Origin: Pyrocephalus nanus
Taxonomy: Eukaryota > Chordata > Aves > Passeriformes > Tyrannidae
Length of the DNA stretch: 64,000 nucleotides
Direction: 5' to 3'
Assembly: GCA_038380795.1 (NCBI GenBank)
Contig: CM076266.1
Coordinates: forward strand, 37,151,425 to 37,215,424
Position 1 is the first letter of the stretch, and every line of letters starts with the position of its first letter. Below, piece after piece: positions 12,501 through 25,700 of this stretch. Under the pieces are notes generated by a model. It made no database searches and was not told where the DNA came from. It saw only the letters and a program-made list of their open reading frames with translations. The position numbers were made by a program, and so were the translations under genes.

Positions 12501-15500
12501 AAGACCAAGAGTTTATTTCCTCTTGGCAGATGTAGAATATAAACAATCTTTCTTGGTCATTTTTCTGCCTGGTCATCTGTTTTTATGTGGTTTATATCCT
12601 GTCCCATCAAAAGCAAGTATTAGGATGGAAACCTCAAGAAGAAATAAACAAGCTGGGCTGTGTTGGTGCTCCTCAAAGTGTTTAAACCTCTAAAGGACAG
12701 TCTGTTTCACCTTGTTCACATGCCAACTTAAACAAGGCATCTGAATTGGGGTCAGAAAGATAAGTCCTGTCAGGGATTTTTTTTTCCTGTTGCAGGTACA
12801 TATTTAATATATATACACTTCAAAAGATCATGCAGAAACCATTGATCAAAGATTGTGTTTCCACAATAATTTTCAGAGCTTCGTATTTCTTCCTGTGCCA
12901 GCTTGTAACTCTTGGCCTATCTTTACAGGCTTCTGTAGAGGTACAAATGGTCTCTGTATCCTTATAGATTTAGCATCTATTGCAGTTATCTACAATCACT
13001 AAGACCTGAAGTTCTTGACCAATGCAAGTATCTCTACTCCTCTGTCCTTATAAAGGGCCAATGCAAGTCATAGACTCTTGTTTTAGAGGTCTGCAGCTGG
13101 GAAAAAAAGCCAATGCTTTAGAAAAACTGCTGAGTCTCTAGTATTTGGAATTAAATTATCTGAGATTATTACAAGGTTGCCCAAGTGTAGGATAATGCGT
13201 AATACAGCTCTGGAACTCTGATCCACAACAGCTGTGTACTAAATTAAAGCTTCTTAAGATACCTGAGGTTTCTTGACTTTTTCAATGAGATATAAAAGGC
13301 TTTGAATGGCCTAACTTTAGAATGGGCTCAATTAAAGCAAACATACTTTACTATTAAACAAGTGTGAAAAGGCTGAGCCAGTTTATTTGATTCTCTTAAG
13401 TCCTTCGTGCAAAATAAATGCATGTTCTAAATAAAAGTTTGAAGCCTGGAAAGCTCAATTTCAAATAAAAACTGTAATGAAGTACAGCAAGTATTTATAC
13501 ACGAAAGATCTTCAACTATAAAACACACATTTTTAAACTTAACAAGAGCAAGATACATGTTAGATGCAATAGTAAACAGCTCATACAGGTGGTTCCTGTG
13601 AAACCTAGAACAATCTTACCTACAGGAATCTCCACAGAGTAATATTATCTGAAATGAAATTTCCATGTTTCTTCCTTGCTAAAGCAATTCTCCTTAAACA
13701 TATTATGTTTTCAAATGCAATTCATCTGTGAATGCAGTTGTCAATTACAGCAAACCTATTAAAACTACGGTTTGTTTTGGAAAGCAGTTTTTTTCACAGA
13801 ACTATTACATATGACTTCGGTATAAGGAGTTCAGAGTTACTATTTTTAATTTTCTGTACCTCTTTTGTATTTTTTGCTTGGTTATTTGGAAATGTGATAC
13901 ACACAAATATTGAACTACTTGGCATGAAAAGTGAATCAAATTGAGTAATATCTAACTTTCAGAAAGACTGAACAGACTCATGGATTTTTTAAAGATTACT
14001 TCTATGTAGGATATTTGAAATATGTTTGCAGTTCAGTTCAAATAAGAAAAATGCAATGACTTGTGTATAAAATTCCTTCCCCACTTCATTGATCTTCTAA
14101 ATTTTCCTGATTTTCAGCATGCAGACAAGCAGCAAGGGTTAAGGAAAGGATATTCAAAGTCTTTATGAAGCAGAAACAGATATTTAGAATTTTAAGTGTC
14201 AGCCCAATGTCACAGAGCTGTTTGCCATACTTATGCATTCAGTTCATGCAGCTTAGTAACTGTGAAGTGAGTACTTCTCACAAAAAATAAAAAAAGGGGG
14301 GAGAAAAAAGGATAAATCCTTTCTCTACTTGAGTTTCCAGGCTTGGTAGTTGGCATGACAACTGTAAGCAAGTAGTCAAGTCAGGCACTGACTGAGAGTA
14401 AGAAGCTGAAAGAAACCAAGAGAAACATAAAAATCAGGAATACAGAGAACTGTTAGGAAAAAATAAATGATGAAGTGTGGACATCACAGAGATTTACAGA
14501 TGTGAGCACTAGCACAAACAGTAAGCAGCTATGTCCCTGCATAGCAGTAGGCAGAGTATCATATAGCTGAGGTGGTGATTAGCTGTTTCTCCAGCGAATA
14601 AAAAGATTGTGCTACTCTAGGCAAAACTCCAGCTCTGTTGTGTGCCAACAGAAATAGCTGATCAGGCTGCACAAGAGCAGTTTCAGAGTGAACTGCAAGT
14701 GGTGATACATAAAGTGCTCATTAATCTTCCTTTACCATGGAAGCAAGTTTAATTTCCATAAAATATATATTTATATCTAAATTAAAGGAAATAATTAAGA
14801 ACGGTGTCAAAAATAAGAATATGTGACTTATTACGGATAACTCAAAGTTAAGCAAAAAAAAAAAAAAGAAAAATAAGAAAAAGAAAAATAAAAGAAGTAA
14901 AAAATTAAAAGATAAAGGTTAGTGAACAAAAGGAAACCTTCATGGATATAGTAGGATAGACTATTCTACATCTTCTTCTGCAAACGTTTTTAGTTTGTTA
15001 TTGTTACCTCAGTATTTAGACAGAATAAATTCTGCCTCCAAATGACAGTTGAGAGTAGAGCAACAACCTTATTTCACAACACTGTACACTTAGCCTTGGA
15101 TTGCCCTCAGAACCTGCTCTCTCCCTCTATAGTGGCATCACTGTCATGTGTGAGGACAATTTAAGTTGGATTACCCAAGAGCAGAAGTTTTCAGTCACGT
15201 ATTTCCCATATTCCCTCATCCAAGTAAAGTTTTTTAATAACATATTTCAATCAAAATTATGACTTAGAGTTGTTTGCACTCGATTACAACCTTACTCCTT
15301 GCTTTTTTTTCCCCAGAAACTTGGTTATTATTGCCCTGTTTGTCAATTGACTAAAGTCTGTATGTTTTTATTCCACTTTTTAAAATACAGGTATTTTAAA
15401 TACAAACATAGCAGTGGGATAACATGTATTTTATTCTCTAGCCTACAAGGGCATTTTTCTGATGCCAGAAGCATGCCTTCTAAACAGGAGCAAGGCCAGA

Positions 15501-16042
15501 GACTCTCACTTTTGTGAAGTCAGAAAAGACAAACTGATCATACTACCACTCACTTTTTCTACTTGAGATGCCTAAAGCTGAAGGATTGCTGTACTCCAAG
15601 CATCCTTGGAGTGCATAAAAATAAACTTCACATTTATTCTACTGGTGGACTTGACAACTCTGAAATGTTTAATTGAGATGGAGAAGTTTGAAAGCTTCTC
15701 TCATAAAACATGAAAGGTTACAGCCTTAAGGGCCAAGTGGCAAACGATGGGAGTTCTTAACATTCCTTCTGCTTCAGATATTTATTTCCTGAGCTATAAA
15801 GACAATTATTCTTTTGAGAAATTATATTTGTTTGCTAGTTTTAACTTTCCAATTTCTAAACCTATTGTATTCAGAATTGATTCTGACATAATATAAAATT
15901 GCATTGTTCGTTATTAGAAGAGAAAGAGAAAAATCATCTCCCAAAGATATAACACTTCTTCAATATACAAATTACACCTCACATGATATTTCAAGTATGA
16001 AAATAACAAGCAGCATCACATGGAGGAAGATTTTACTTATTT
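9568..16042. other. AT-rich intergenic DNA with poly(A)/poly(T) tracts
   Basis: I see no gene or CR1 copy here. Low-complexity tracts include a T17 run at 11992-12008 and an A-rich tract at about 14853-14912. All reading frames are about 100 codons or fewer and show no family signature. Confidence 0.55.
14853..14912. repeat. A-rich low-complexity tract
   Basis: About 60 bases almost entirely A with scattered G and T, starting with an A14 run. It resembles a decayed poly(A) or simple repeat. No retrocopied gene is recognisable next to it. Confidence 0.8.
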
Positions 16043-16290
16043 TATAGAATTATAGAATGGTTAAGGTTGCAAGGAACCTTAAGGATCATCTAGTTCCAGC
16101 ACTGCTACAGTGGGCAGAAACACTTTTAACTAGACCAGGTTATTTAGAGCCCAATACAAGGTGGCCTTGAACATTTCCAGGGATGGGGAGTTCACAGCCT
16201 TTCCGGACAACTTATTCCAGTGCCTCACCATCCTCACAGTAAAGAATTTTGTCCTGATACCTAATCTAAACCTACATTTTTCAAGTAGAG
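16043..16290 (-). mobile_element. CR1 LINE, short 3' end (about 250 bp)
   Basis: The + strand shows the octamer tail 'tagaattatagaatggttaagg', then 'ggaaccttaaggatcatctagttccagc', 'ggccttgaacatttccagggatggggagttcacagcc' and 'cctaatctaaacctac'. All are CR1 3' end words in reverse complement. The minus-strand frame reads VRMVRHWNKLSGKAVNSPSLE, a decayed match to the element's C-terminal tail. The copy is 5'-truncated at about 16280-16300. Confidence 0.93.
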
Positions 16291-19200
16291 TTGTCTCAAG
16301 GAGGAAGGGTGGAGAGGAGAACACCAAAACACAAAGCTGTTCTTAATGTAGATAACACTGAAGAAGGGAGAAGGAAGTTCTCTCTCCTCATGATTTTGAA
16401 GTTACGTGAGTAATCAGAAAAAGTTTTAACTCACAAAGGTTAAATATTTTATTAGAAACTTTAATAATGTGCTTAAACAATTTTATCATGGTATACTGTG
16501 TGTATATATATGTAATATATGCTTTCACTATAATTCACGCTGAATGTTAAACCCCTTGTATCATGGTTATTATACAGGGTGAAGATCCCAGTAATTCTTA
16601 ATTAATGACTTGCCTCAGACACACTGTTATTCTACAGCATGAACAAAATTGATTTTATAACTGAAAAGTTGCAACTATCCTTTCTGCACTTTTATTATTA
16701 CATTTCAACCTTTGAACATGGAGGTATTACCACTGGGAAAAAAGTGCTTATTTTGTTCAATACATTTCATTTTCATGGTAATTTGACCTTATACATAACT
16801 CAATAGCTCTAGGTTATAGAAGATTTAAAAATGTTTACAGGAGGGATTGAGTGAAAGCGTAGCCTGCTGAAGGACCGTCACTTTAACAAATGTCAAGAAA
16901 AGCCAGTAATGGTATAACAAATAATGCCAACTGAAGATCTGACCCAAAATACAGTTGTGTGTTCATCTTAACAGAGAAGTCACTGAGGTAGAGAAATAAT
17001 TACAAGTCAAATATTCTGTGTTTGCTGCACTTTTCTCTAAGTACATATACATTATACCACAGGCACAAGTATATTATTTCATTTGAGATTCCAGCTAAAT
17101 GAGGATTTTTTTTAAAGACCAGACCATACTTTTAGACTGGACAGCACTGGTTTCTGTTAAGCAAGTTCCCTGGTGTCAATAGTGTTTACTCTCTTTTCTC
17201 ACATGGCCTGTACAATCAAGACCAGGTCAGCTATAACTAGTCACTGAAATGTAAAATTATTTATGAAATAACAAGGACAATCAAATAAGCCATTCATGCT
17301 AACAAACCTTAATAAATAACCTGAAAATACCACAAAAATATAAATCAACAAGATTCTACCTTTAAGTTGTAGTTCTCTCTTCTGCCCCTATTCACTTCCT
17401 CTACCTCTGAAACCAAGTTTCTGAATGTCCAGTGATTAAGAATGAGATATCTGCAACATGATATGTTGGCAGTGATCCTATGGATTCTTGTTAACAGGAA
17501 GTCCATCACAAATGTGGCTTCTATTAATTTTTATTGCTTTGAGGATGTCAATTTTGGTACAGGCTTATTTTGTTAATTTTGTGCAAAAACACTGCCCATC
17601 ACATAAAACAAACAGGCGGGGAGGTGGAAAAAAAAAAGTATGAGCTGAAACAACACTGCTAGAACAATGCTGATGTACATCTCTAAATATCCAGCATTAA
17701 TCTGAAATAGGGTTTTTTTGACACTTAATTTTACAATGACAAATTGAACAAGACTAGGCACAAGCCCTCTCAAGACTCTACGACATATTACTCTATTCAT
17801 ATTATAGAAGGCTACAGAAATAAAAATTATATTGTATATGACTGTATAAATTATAAATCCACTGTGATACATAAGTAATATGTAAGAGTTCTTAATCAAA
17901 GAAAACAGTTTAGAATAAAACTCAGGATCCACTGTCCAAATAACTTCAGACTTCCTAGAAGATTACAACTTTGAAACCTGGTCATTGGTTATCATGGTGA
18001 TACCTGGAAGAGGGAGAGGATTGTTCTTCACAATCTGATATGGAAAGGAAAAATAGTTAATATTTAGATTTTTTTCTTTTATAATGTACAAAGAAAATTA
18101 TAGCACCACAGGAACTATGAAGAACTTTAAATGTTACGAATTTCAATTAAAAATACGTAAAAATCACATTCAAACATACTATGAATCTAAAAGATAAACA
18201 TTTAGCTATTAAGAAATTTCAGAATTTACGTTGTTATCAAATCTTTTCAGCATTTATGTACATATATATTAACCTATATTCTGATATTAAGGATTGCATA
18301 GTTCTTTATGAATAAGCATGGATCTTGGCTTAGTGGCATGGAAATTCAAAGTCTCGAAGAGGTCGCTATCAGCAGGATATGAATGAAATTGTACAGGAAA
18401 CAAGAACTTGAAGGGTTAAGGAGAAAAAGCATTTCTTTAGTCCAAATACTTCAATGCTTCCATAGAGTAGTGGATTCTATCTTTGTCTTTATCACAGATC
18501 AACCCACAACCCCCACAACTTTATTTCATGGCTGTGTAATTTGAAACATCTGGAAAGGCTGATTTTAAAAAGAAGTGACCTCTAAATTAAAAGTGGAAGT
18601 TCAGTAAGCAGAAGTTATATACTAAATATTCACATACCACATAAAAGGTGACTATAAAATAGGTGATGAGGCCTCTGAATTCAGACACTTAAAAATTACT
18701 GAGCTCTGTTCTTTAGGTAACCACCCCAAAAATAAAAGTAATTCTTGTATCACCATCGTGTTTTTAAGATAAGGTTTCTTACTTACAATGGTGAATATTA
18801 CAGACATGCACATTACTCCAGCCTATATATCCTATCCTACTACCCAAACTGCTGTAACACTCATCATTCTTTTGCCCTCCCTGCTTACATTCTCCCTTGC
18901 CCCATATCCTTTTTGGGATAATTACTTTTTTCCCCTCAGATTATTTAATAATTAAATTAATTATGAACTCTGAGCCTACCCTCCAATATCTCCATCTCCT
19001 CCTCTGTGCAGAATTGCCAGTAAATCAAATAAGCATTTTCTATTCCATCATGCAGATTTTTAATGACAGACTATGCAGACCATAAATTCTTGCAGAACTA
19101 AAGCTAATAAACCTGGCAAATTTTAGATTTGCCAACACAGATCAGGTATAAGTTTTCCTGCCCCTTTTAGCTCCACTTTGGACTGTTTTCATCTAGCCTA

Positions 19201-20699
19201 CATGTTCTCAGACCCTGAGAATATCACAGTAGCTTCTTATTTATTTTAGATATTCTTATAGCTCTTTCATCACCACCTCTATAAATTTACATGTCATAGC
19301 AAGCCTTTCTTTTGTCCACAATGCTGGACAATATAATTCACTCTTCTTTAGAGCTAACTGGAACATATTCAGCTAAAGTAACTTGTAACTCAACAGTATG
19401 GAGTATAAGGGAATACTACAAATAAATCATCTATTTTAAACAAATCTCAGCTACAGCATGAGCAACAGCTTTGATCAAATATCACATTTCGTCATGTGGT
19501 ATTAAGTCTAGCGTAATCAAAATACAAATATTTATAAAAATAAAAGAATGCAAGGGTTACAATGCTTCATCTTTCTAGGTCATCTCATTTTAATTGGCAA
19601 ATGTTTTGAAAAACTCTGCAAACACTGAAACAAGGTTCCTAAAAAAATTAGGTGGCTGCACAGAGCAATTCCCAATACAAGATCAAAAATATGTATTTCT
19701 CGGCTTCAAAAGCTCATTGTCTGCAGTGTTAAGACAGAATGTTTATGTTTGCCCCACTAAATACACAAATATCTGCAGAAGAATTTACATAGAAATGTTC
19801 AGTGCTTAAGACTGAAGTATTATATAGTGCTGCTTTACTGCCCATTTTCATTAAAAACTATGACTCTTTGCGTCACATACCACATATATAGCAAAAATGT
19901 GGTATTAACAAGAAGTGAAAAAATCTTAGAGATATTTCAATTAAATCTAGAGGTGTCACTGCTGATATATGACAGAAATGTACAAGTTAGTGAAGAGGGT
20001 TGAATGAAATGGCCTTAAGTGATTTCAAAGCAAGAATAATTTTAAGCATATGAAACTCTCTTCAGGCACTAAAGAGATTTTATCTGGAGTTGGGTGTAGA
20101 TTTCTATCACTCATATCCAATAAAGACTAATTAAAGTAGAGATGAGACAGATTGGCATCTACAGGGGAATCAAGAGTCTATCTCTCTATGACAGCTTAAA
20201 TCAGCTTGGACTGTTTATGACAGCAAAACAGCCTTAAGAGATAGGACTAGGCTCTCCATAAATGTCAGAACACTAGGTGCCAAAAGTAGAGTTTTTTCCA
20301 TTAAAGGATAATTTAGACACTCAAGAAGAAATGAATACTAAACAGGAAGAAGTTATGTCAGAAATTGAAAAGTTGCCTACTAGAACCAGAATATTCTCAA
20401 AGATGCTTCCAGAAGCAGCAAAAGGAGCAAAAAAACCTGAAATAATTTCTCAAAGGGATGTGAAGGGACTCATACAACACTCTTTGACAGCAGATGACTA
20501 AAACCGATGATCCAGTCAGGATTTCTGACAAAACCTATTCATGTGTTTAAATGGTTTCTTAAAAACCATCTAGGACCTGGGGCCACATCGTTTGGTGAAA
20601 ATATATAAGCACATAGCTCTATTAATGTCAAAGGTATACTGAGCCACTCCATGTCAGGGTCTAGTATACAATTTTCAATTATTTAAAACCATTTCAGTT
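16291..20699. other. AT-rich intergenic DNA
   Basis: No gene is identified. Two open frames were examined: a hydrophobic 119-codon frame on the - strand (17932-17573) and a charged 74-codon frame on the + strand (20277-20501). Neither matches a family I know. A short TA microsatellite-like tract lies at about 16499-16520. Confidence 0.5.
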
Positions 20700-22195
20700 G
20701 GGAGTATATACTGACGAAATGTGTTGATGACAATTTTTTGATACAGACAACTGATGAGCTAAGTAGGTGCTCTGTTGGACCTCTTCCATGAACCAGCAAG
20801 AACCAGCAAGAACCAGTTGGGGTTGTGAAAGCTGAGGAACACCTTAGCTGCAATGACCATAACACTGTGGAGTTTATAATCCTGAGTCACATGAGAAAGA
20901 TAAATGTTTAAAATTACAATCCTGGCCTTCAAGAAAGCAGTTCTTGCCTTGTTCAGGGACCTGCCTGACAGGACCTGTGGGATACCGCCGTGAAAGACAA
21001 CAAGGGCCAGAAGACCTGGCTGATTTTCAAAGATAAACCTATCAAAGCACATGAATGGTCCTCCCTGACACTCAGGAAAACAAGCAAGCATGGCAGAGGA
21101 CTGCAGAAAGTGGACAGTGCAACAGACTACTCGAGAAAGAGAGACATTGAGTTGGCAGGGATGCAAACATGAGAGCCAAAGATCAGTGGAAGCCAAAAGT
21201 AGCTAGAGATATGAAAAGGAAAAATGATGAAGGTTTCAGTACCAGCAGCAAAAAAAAAGACTAAAGAAGAGGTGACACCATTGCTTAACAGGGCAGTGGA
21301 CCTAGTGATAAATGAAATGGAAAAATCTGAGGTATTAAATGCCATTGTGCCTCTGTTTTTATCAGCAAGGTTCTTTCCTTAAGCATCTCAGCTCCTTCAT
21401 CTTAGTTGCAGAGTCTATGGGAGTAAAGCGTTACACCCAACAAATGATGATCAAATCAGGAACCACTAAAGCTGATTGTGGATCCATGGGCCTAGATAGG
21501 CTGCATCTTGGTTGGCTGATTTCATTGCAAGGCTGCTCTCTACTGTCTTCAAAATATTACGGGAATTACGGGAGGTCCCAAAGACTGGAAAAAGGCCATC
21601 TGCAAGGAGAGCAGTGAGGAACCAGACCACCACACGCCACTCAGTCTTGCCTCTGTTCCCAGGAGGGTTATGGAGTAATTCCTCTGGGATTTAATTTCTG
21701 AGCACATAAAGGACCAAAGGGGACTGAAAACACCTTTGGTGATAATGTAACTGGCTCAGTGGACAAAGGATGAGAGAAATATGATGTTTATTTTGATTTT
21801 AGCAAAGCCTTTAACAGCGTCCTCTAATATCACTATAGCAACATTGGTGGGACACAGGGTAAATAAGTTGATAAAGTGGATGGAAAATCAGTTGGATTCT
21901 CAGACACATTGTGCTCAGGTCAGTAACACTAAGGGCAACTGGCAGCCAGTTACTATGGTCATTCCCCAAATTCTAAAGGTGGCACTTTATCCACTTTTTA
22001 ACACCATTTAATACTCTTTCACATCTTTAACAAGGAGCACAATGGGACAGAATGCACACTCTGCAGCACCATGGATGATAACACATGCAGGGCATCTTCA
22101 GAGGGACCTCACCTGACTGGAGAAAAGAGACGATTGAATCCTCTTGAAATTGAACAAAGGCGTATGTAAAGTCCTGCACACTGGACAGTATCTTT
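20700..22195 (+). mobile_element. CR1 LINE, old copy: endonuclease end and RT region
   Basis: A heavily mutated + strand CR1. In order it shows a remnant of the endonuclease C-terminus ('cttagctgcaatgaccataacactgtggagtttataatcctg', decayed from the ...SDHxxVEFxIL block), the 'ccttgttcagggacctgcctgacagg...gggata' linker, 'gatccatgggcctagataggctgcatc' and 'gctgatttcattgcaaggctgctctctac' (transcriptase), 'gattttagcaaagcctttaacagcgtcc' (from the DFSKAFDTV motif), and 'aagtcctgcacactggaca' (from the KCKVLHLG motif). Many stops and frameshifts are present. It is cut at about 22195 by CR1 sequence of opposite orientation and resumes at about 22556. Confidence 0.85.
20790..20817. repeat. Short tandem repeat, 10-base unit
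   Basis: The unit GAACCAGCAA is present about 2.7 times in a row within the old + strand CR1. It looks like a local slippage duplication inside the dead element. Confidence 0.75.
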
Positions 22196-22555
22196 GGCTT
22201 TTGAATATCTCTAATGATGGAGACTCCACAACTTCTTGGGCAACCTGTGCCAGTGTTCCATCATACAGAGAAGAAGTAGTCTTCAGACAGAACCTCCTGT
22301 GTTTCAGTTTATGTCCACTGCCTCTGGTCCTGTCGCTAGGCACCACTGAAAATACCTGGCTCTGTTCTCTCTGTACCCCCCTCAAGTATTACTTGATAAG
22401 ATTACATTGATAAGATCCCCTTGAAACCTTCTCTTCTCCAGGCTAAACTGTTCCAGCTCTCTCAACCTTTCCTTACACAACAGATGCTCCAATCCCTTTG
22501 TCATCTTAGTGGCCCTGGGGTTTTTGGCTGCCCAATACAAGAGTAACAGCATCAA
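22196..22555 (-). mobile_element. CR1 LINE piece inserted or inverted inside the + strand CR1
   Basis: The + strand reads as a reverse-complemented CR1 3' region: 'gaatatctctaatgatggagactccacaacttcttgggcaacctgtgcca', 'cctctggtcctgtcgctaggcaccactgaaaatacctggctctg', 'gaaaccttctcttctccaggctaaactgttccagctctctcaacc' and 'gatgctccaatccctttgtcatcttagtggccct'. The minus-strand frame 22385-22098 still reads FSVVPSDRTRG and VVESPSLEIFKS, CR1 C-terminal motifs. Both flanks are + strand CR1, so this is a nested insertion or a local inversion with loss of the matching + strand part. Confidence 0.9.
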
Positions 22556-22792
22556 TCTGCAGAGGAGAGTACAAAGGAGGGCCACAGATAATCATGAGAC
22601 TGAAACTCCTCAGTGAATGAGGAGTGACTGAAAGAAAAGGATTTGTTTAGCCATAAGAGAGCTTTGCTGTCTTCAGCTAGCTAATGGGGGACACCATGAT
22701 CTTCCATCCTTGGAGAGCTGTCAGAACTCTGAGCAACCAGATTTAGTTGGAAGGTTGGACTAAGTGGCACTGAACAATCCCTTCTAACCTGA
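22556..22792 (+). mobile_element. CR1 LINE, 3' end of the old + strand copy
   Basis: After the reversed piece, + strand CR1 words return: 'gagagtacaaaggagggccacagataatcatgag' (from the VQRRATKMI segment), then a decayed 3' region with 'ctctgagcaaccagatttagttggaaggttggactaagtgg...aacaatcccttctaacc', the typical CR1 3' end. It most simply belongs to the same copy as 20700-22195. Confidence 0.8.
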
Positions 22793-25700
22793 TTTGGGAA
22801 AATAACATCAAATAGTAAGTGTCTGCTATTTTTCTGCATATCTACCAGAACATGTTTTACCAATTACTAAGAGAAGTCCTGATCCAAGTGGTATTTTGTT
22901 TAGGTTTGTTCTGCTACAGACTCTCCAAATTATGGGATGATAGGAACAGAATAGAGCATCTATCACTCTAAACACATGACAAAAGAGTATTACCCATTAT
23001 GAAAGAGATTGCCATAAGCACACATATCCTTGTATGGAGAAAGAGAAGAAGAAAATGTTTGCAAGAACACTTGCCTGATTTGTTATCCCATTATGGAAAA
23101 ACTGGTCTAACGATGCTGCAAAGATTGAGTATGTAAACAGATAACCACGAGAAAGAATTGCAGACACTGCAAAAGCTAATTGGCCCCCCATAAACTACAT
23201 ATGCATTTGTTTTACATATCTTACACCACTCTTAGCGCGACACAAGTTGGGTTCTCTCCTTTCTTTACTGTCACAGATGCTGAACCACACAAAAAGTATG
23301 TACTTCCATTAATGAGTTTCTCCCTCGGGAAATAAATGTTGGATAAAGCCAAATAAGCCAGCTAAATAAACATTTATACTTCTGCAAGTATGATTCAGCC
23401 AGTCTAACCTACGAAAACTAGTTTGTCAGTGATACATACTGGCAAAGATCACTACTCAAAAGGATGAAGACACCTCACTCTCCATTTATTGTTACGAAAT
23501 ACTGATAGTACAGCAACAAGATCCATTGAGTGATTTGCATTTAATTGTATAAAGCGAGCTAGCTGATTTTCACTTGCAGAGAGAACATGTGAATACAGTG
23601 TTACCTGTGAATATAGCTACAATTGGTTTCATGCAGTCTAGACAGGGAAACTCAAAAAAAAAAGAAAAAGATCCGAGATTTCTTGGGTGGTAAACTAATA
23701 TGCACAACGGAAACAATCGCTGTAATCAACATGAAGTCCTGGAACTGCCTGCCCAGAGGAAGTCTAAGAGGCATATTATACACTCTATGAAATTCAGTGG
23801 GGTTTGATTGCTGACAAAGCATGCACACAATGGTAAAGGCATGTCTAGACTAGCATCATATGTCAAAAAACCACAAATACTTTACTCAGATGTTTAATTC
23901 TGAAAAGATTGAGAGATATTTGCAGCAGAGTGTTGTAGGCCACAGACCTCTATGGATGATAGGGGGACCAGGTATCTATTAAACATCTGGTAGATTTTGT
24001 CCTGTGGAGTTAACAGGCATGTAATATTAACTGTTGGCCTGAGAGTCATGCTTTATTCCTGAAGAACTGGATGTGGCAAGTGGCATTTCATTATGCACAT
24101 ACCATGGTAACAGGAAAAAGTTTATTTAAAATTTTAATTACTACAGTAAGTGCAACCAACATAAATTCCACAATATAGGTGAACTGTTTGTGCAATTTCA
24201 AAGAAAGAAAATTAATACAGTGACACTTCAGAAAACAGGTAGAAAACATGAATTATGCAGTATCTTTCTGTTTCACTCTGTGCTTTATATGACTCATAAG
24301 GTTGTATATGGCAACTTCCTATGACATCCTGAGTCAAATAACTTTGAATTAGGTTTTTATATTGTAAATAACTAAACATGTTGATATATCAACTTACAGA
24401 AGGTTTTTATTGTTTTAAATGGGAATTCTGGCACTACAGTTAAATAAAGTTTCTATGAAGCCAGTTGGCTCAGTGAGAAAGCTCAAAGCTAACACTGCTA
24501 GAAACATTTTTACAAGTTCAGATTAAAACATTTCTGATGTGCAGTGGGCAGAAAAATGGTATAGATCAATCAAAAATTACTCTTTTTGAGATTAAGCTCC
24601 AGTTCCACATAACTAGTTACCATTCCTGGCAACTACATAAAGCTATGAGATACCAGCACTCAAATTTACCAGATCAGCTCCAGTTCTCTTAATCTGGAAT
24701 CAAGAAAGATTAATTTTATTTAATGGAAGTTTCTCATGTGGGCATTGCCAGAGTCACAGTATATGCTAGGATAGGCTACGTTGAACACGCTGCTTCTTTC
24801 ACTCCATTTTGCATTCTGCCTACAAATATGTGTTCACTTTCAACTACCAGTCCCCTGACCAGTACCAAGATAACATCTCTTGAAAAAAATGTCTAAAACC
24901 AGAAAATCATAGGTATTTGGTATTAGGTATAACAAACATACGGATACCATTTAACCATGAAATAATACCTTATTTAAGGTCAGTTAGATTGTATTTCTGA
25001 TCTTGCTTTTTCTTGGCCCTTCAAAGTCCTCATTCTTTAAATCTTAACCATAAAGGTATGTTTTAAGAAAACCTTTAAAGCTTTTAAGAATAGGCTATTT
25101 TTAATTACCCCTCTGACCAGTTTTTCATAGGTGGATTTATGCTTTTTCAGATTGGAGTAAAAAAAGATTCCTATTTCTCAATCACGCATTAAAAGTTTCA
25201 TTGTGTGCTTGGGTAAGGAAACAAAAACTACAGCATTGGGAAAGTTTTTCTTCCAAAGTAAGAAAACAAATGTGGCATCCTTCATTTTAACAGTTGTGTT
25301 TCTAATTGTTTTGAATAATAACTTCCTACTTGAATTAAAAAAAAAAAAAGAAACAAAACAAAACAAACAAACAAAAAACCCCAACAAAACAAAACAGCAA
25401 AACCCCCATTGTATCTGTTTATTTTGTTTCTGGTATAAAATATTTCCAGTGTGAGAACACGTCTGATGAATTCTCTTCTTAATAATCATTAGTTAATTTT
25501 TTTTATTAAATTCCTGCCACTTAAAATTCCCCAAACCCAGTGAAAATAATCATATTGGCTAAGTTTCAGAAAGCATAAATCAAAAGCAATACACAAGGCA
25601 AAACTTGACTTAAACTTTTAGTATTTGCAATGACATATGGTTAGAAAAAGATCTATGGTGCTTCTAAAGGAAGGACAGTTCATAAATTGCCCTTATAGGC

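Noticed and set aside
20759..21196. 145-codon minus-strand frame
   Set aside because: It runs antisense through the old + strand CR1 and the tandem repeat; no known similarity.
23745..23790. CR1-like words 'ggaactgcctgcccagaggaagt'
   Set aside because: Only about 25 bases match and the flanks do not continue as CR1; too short to call.
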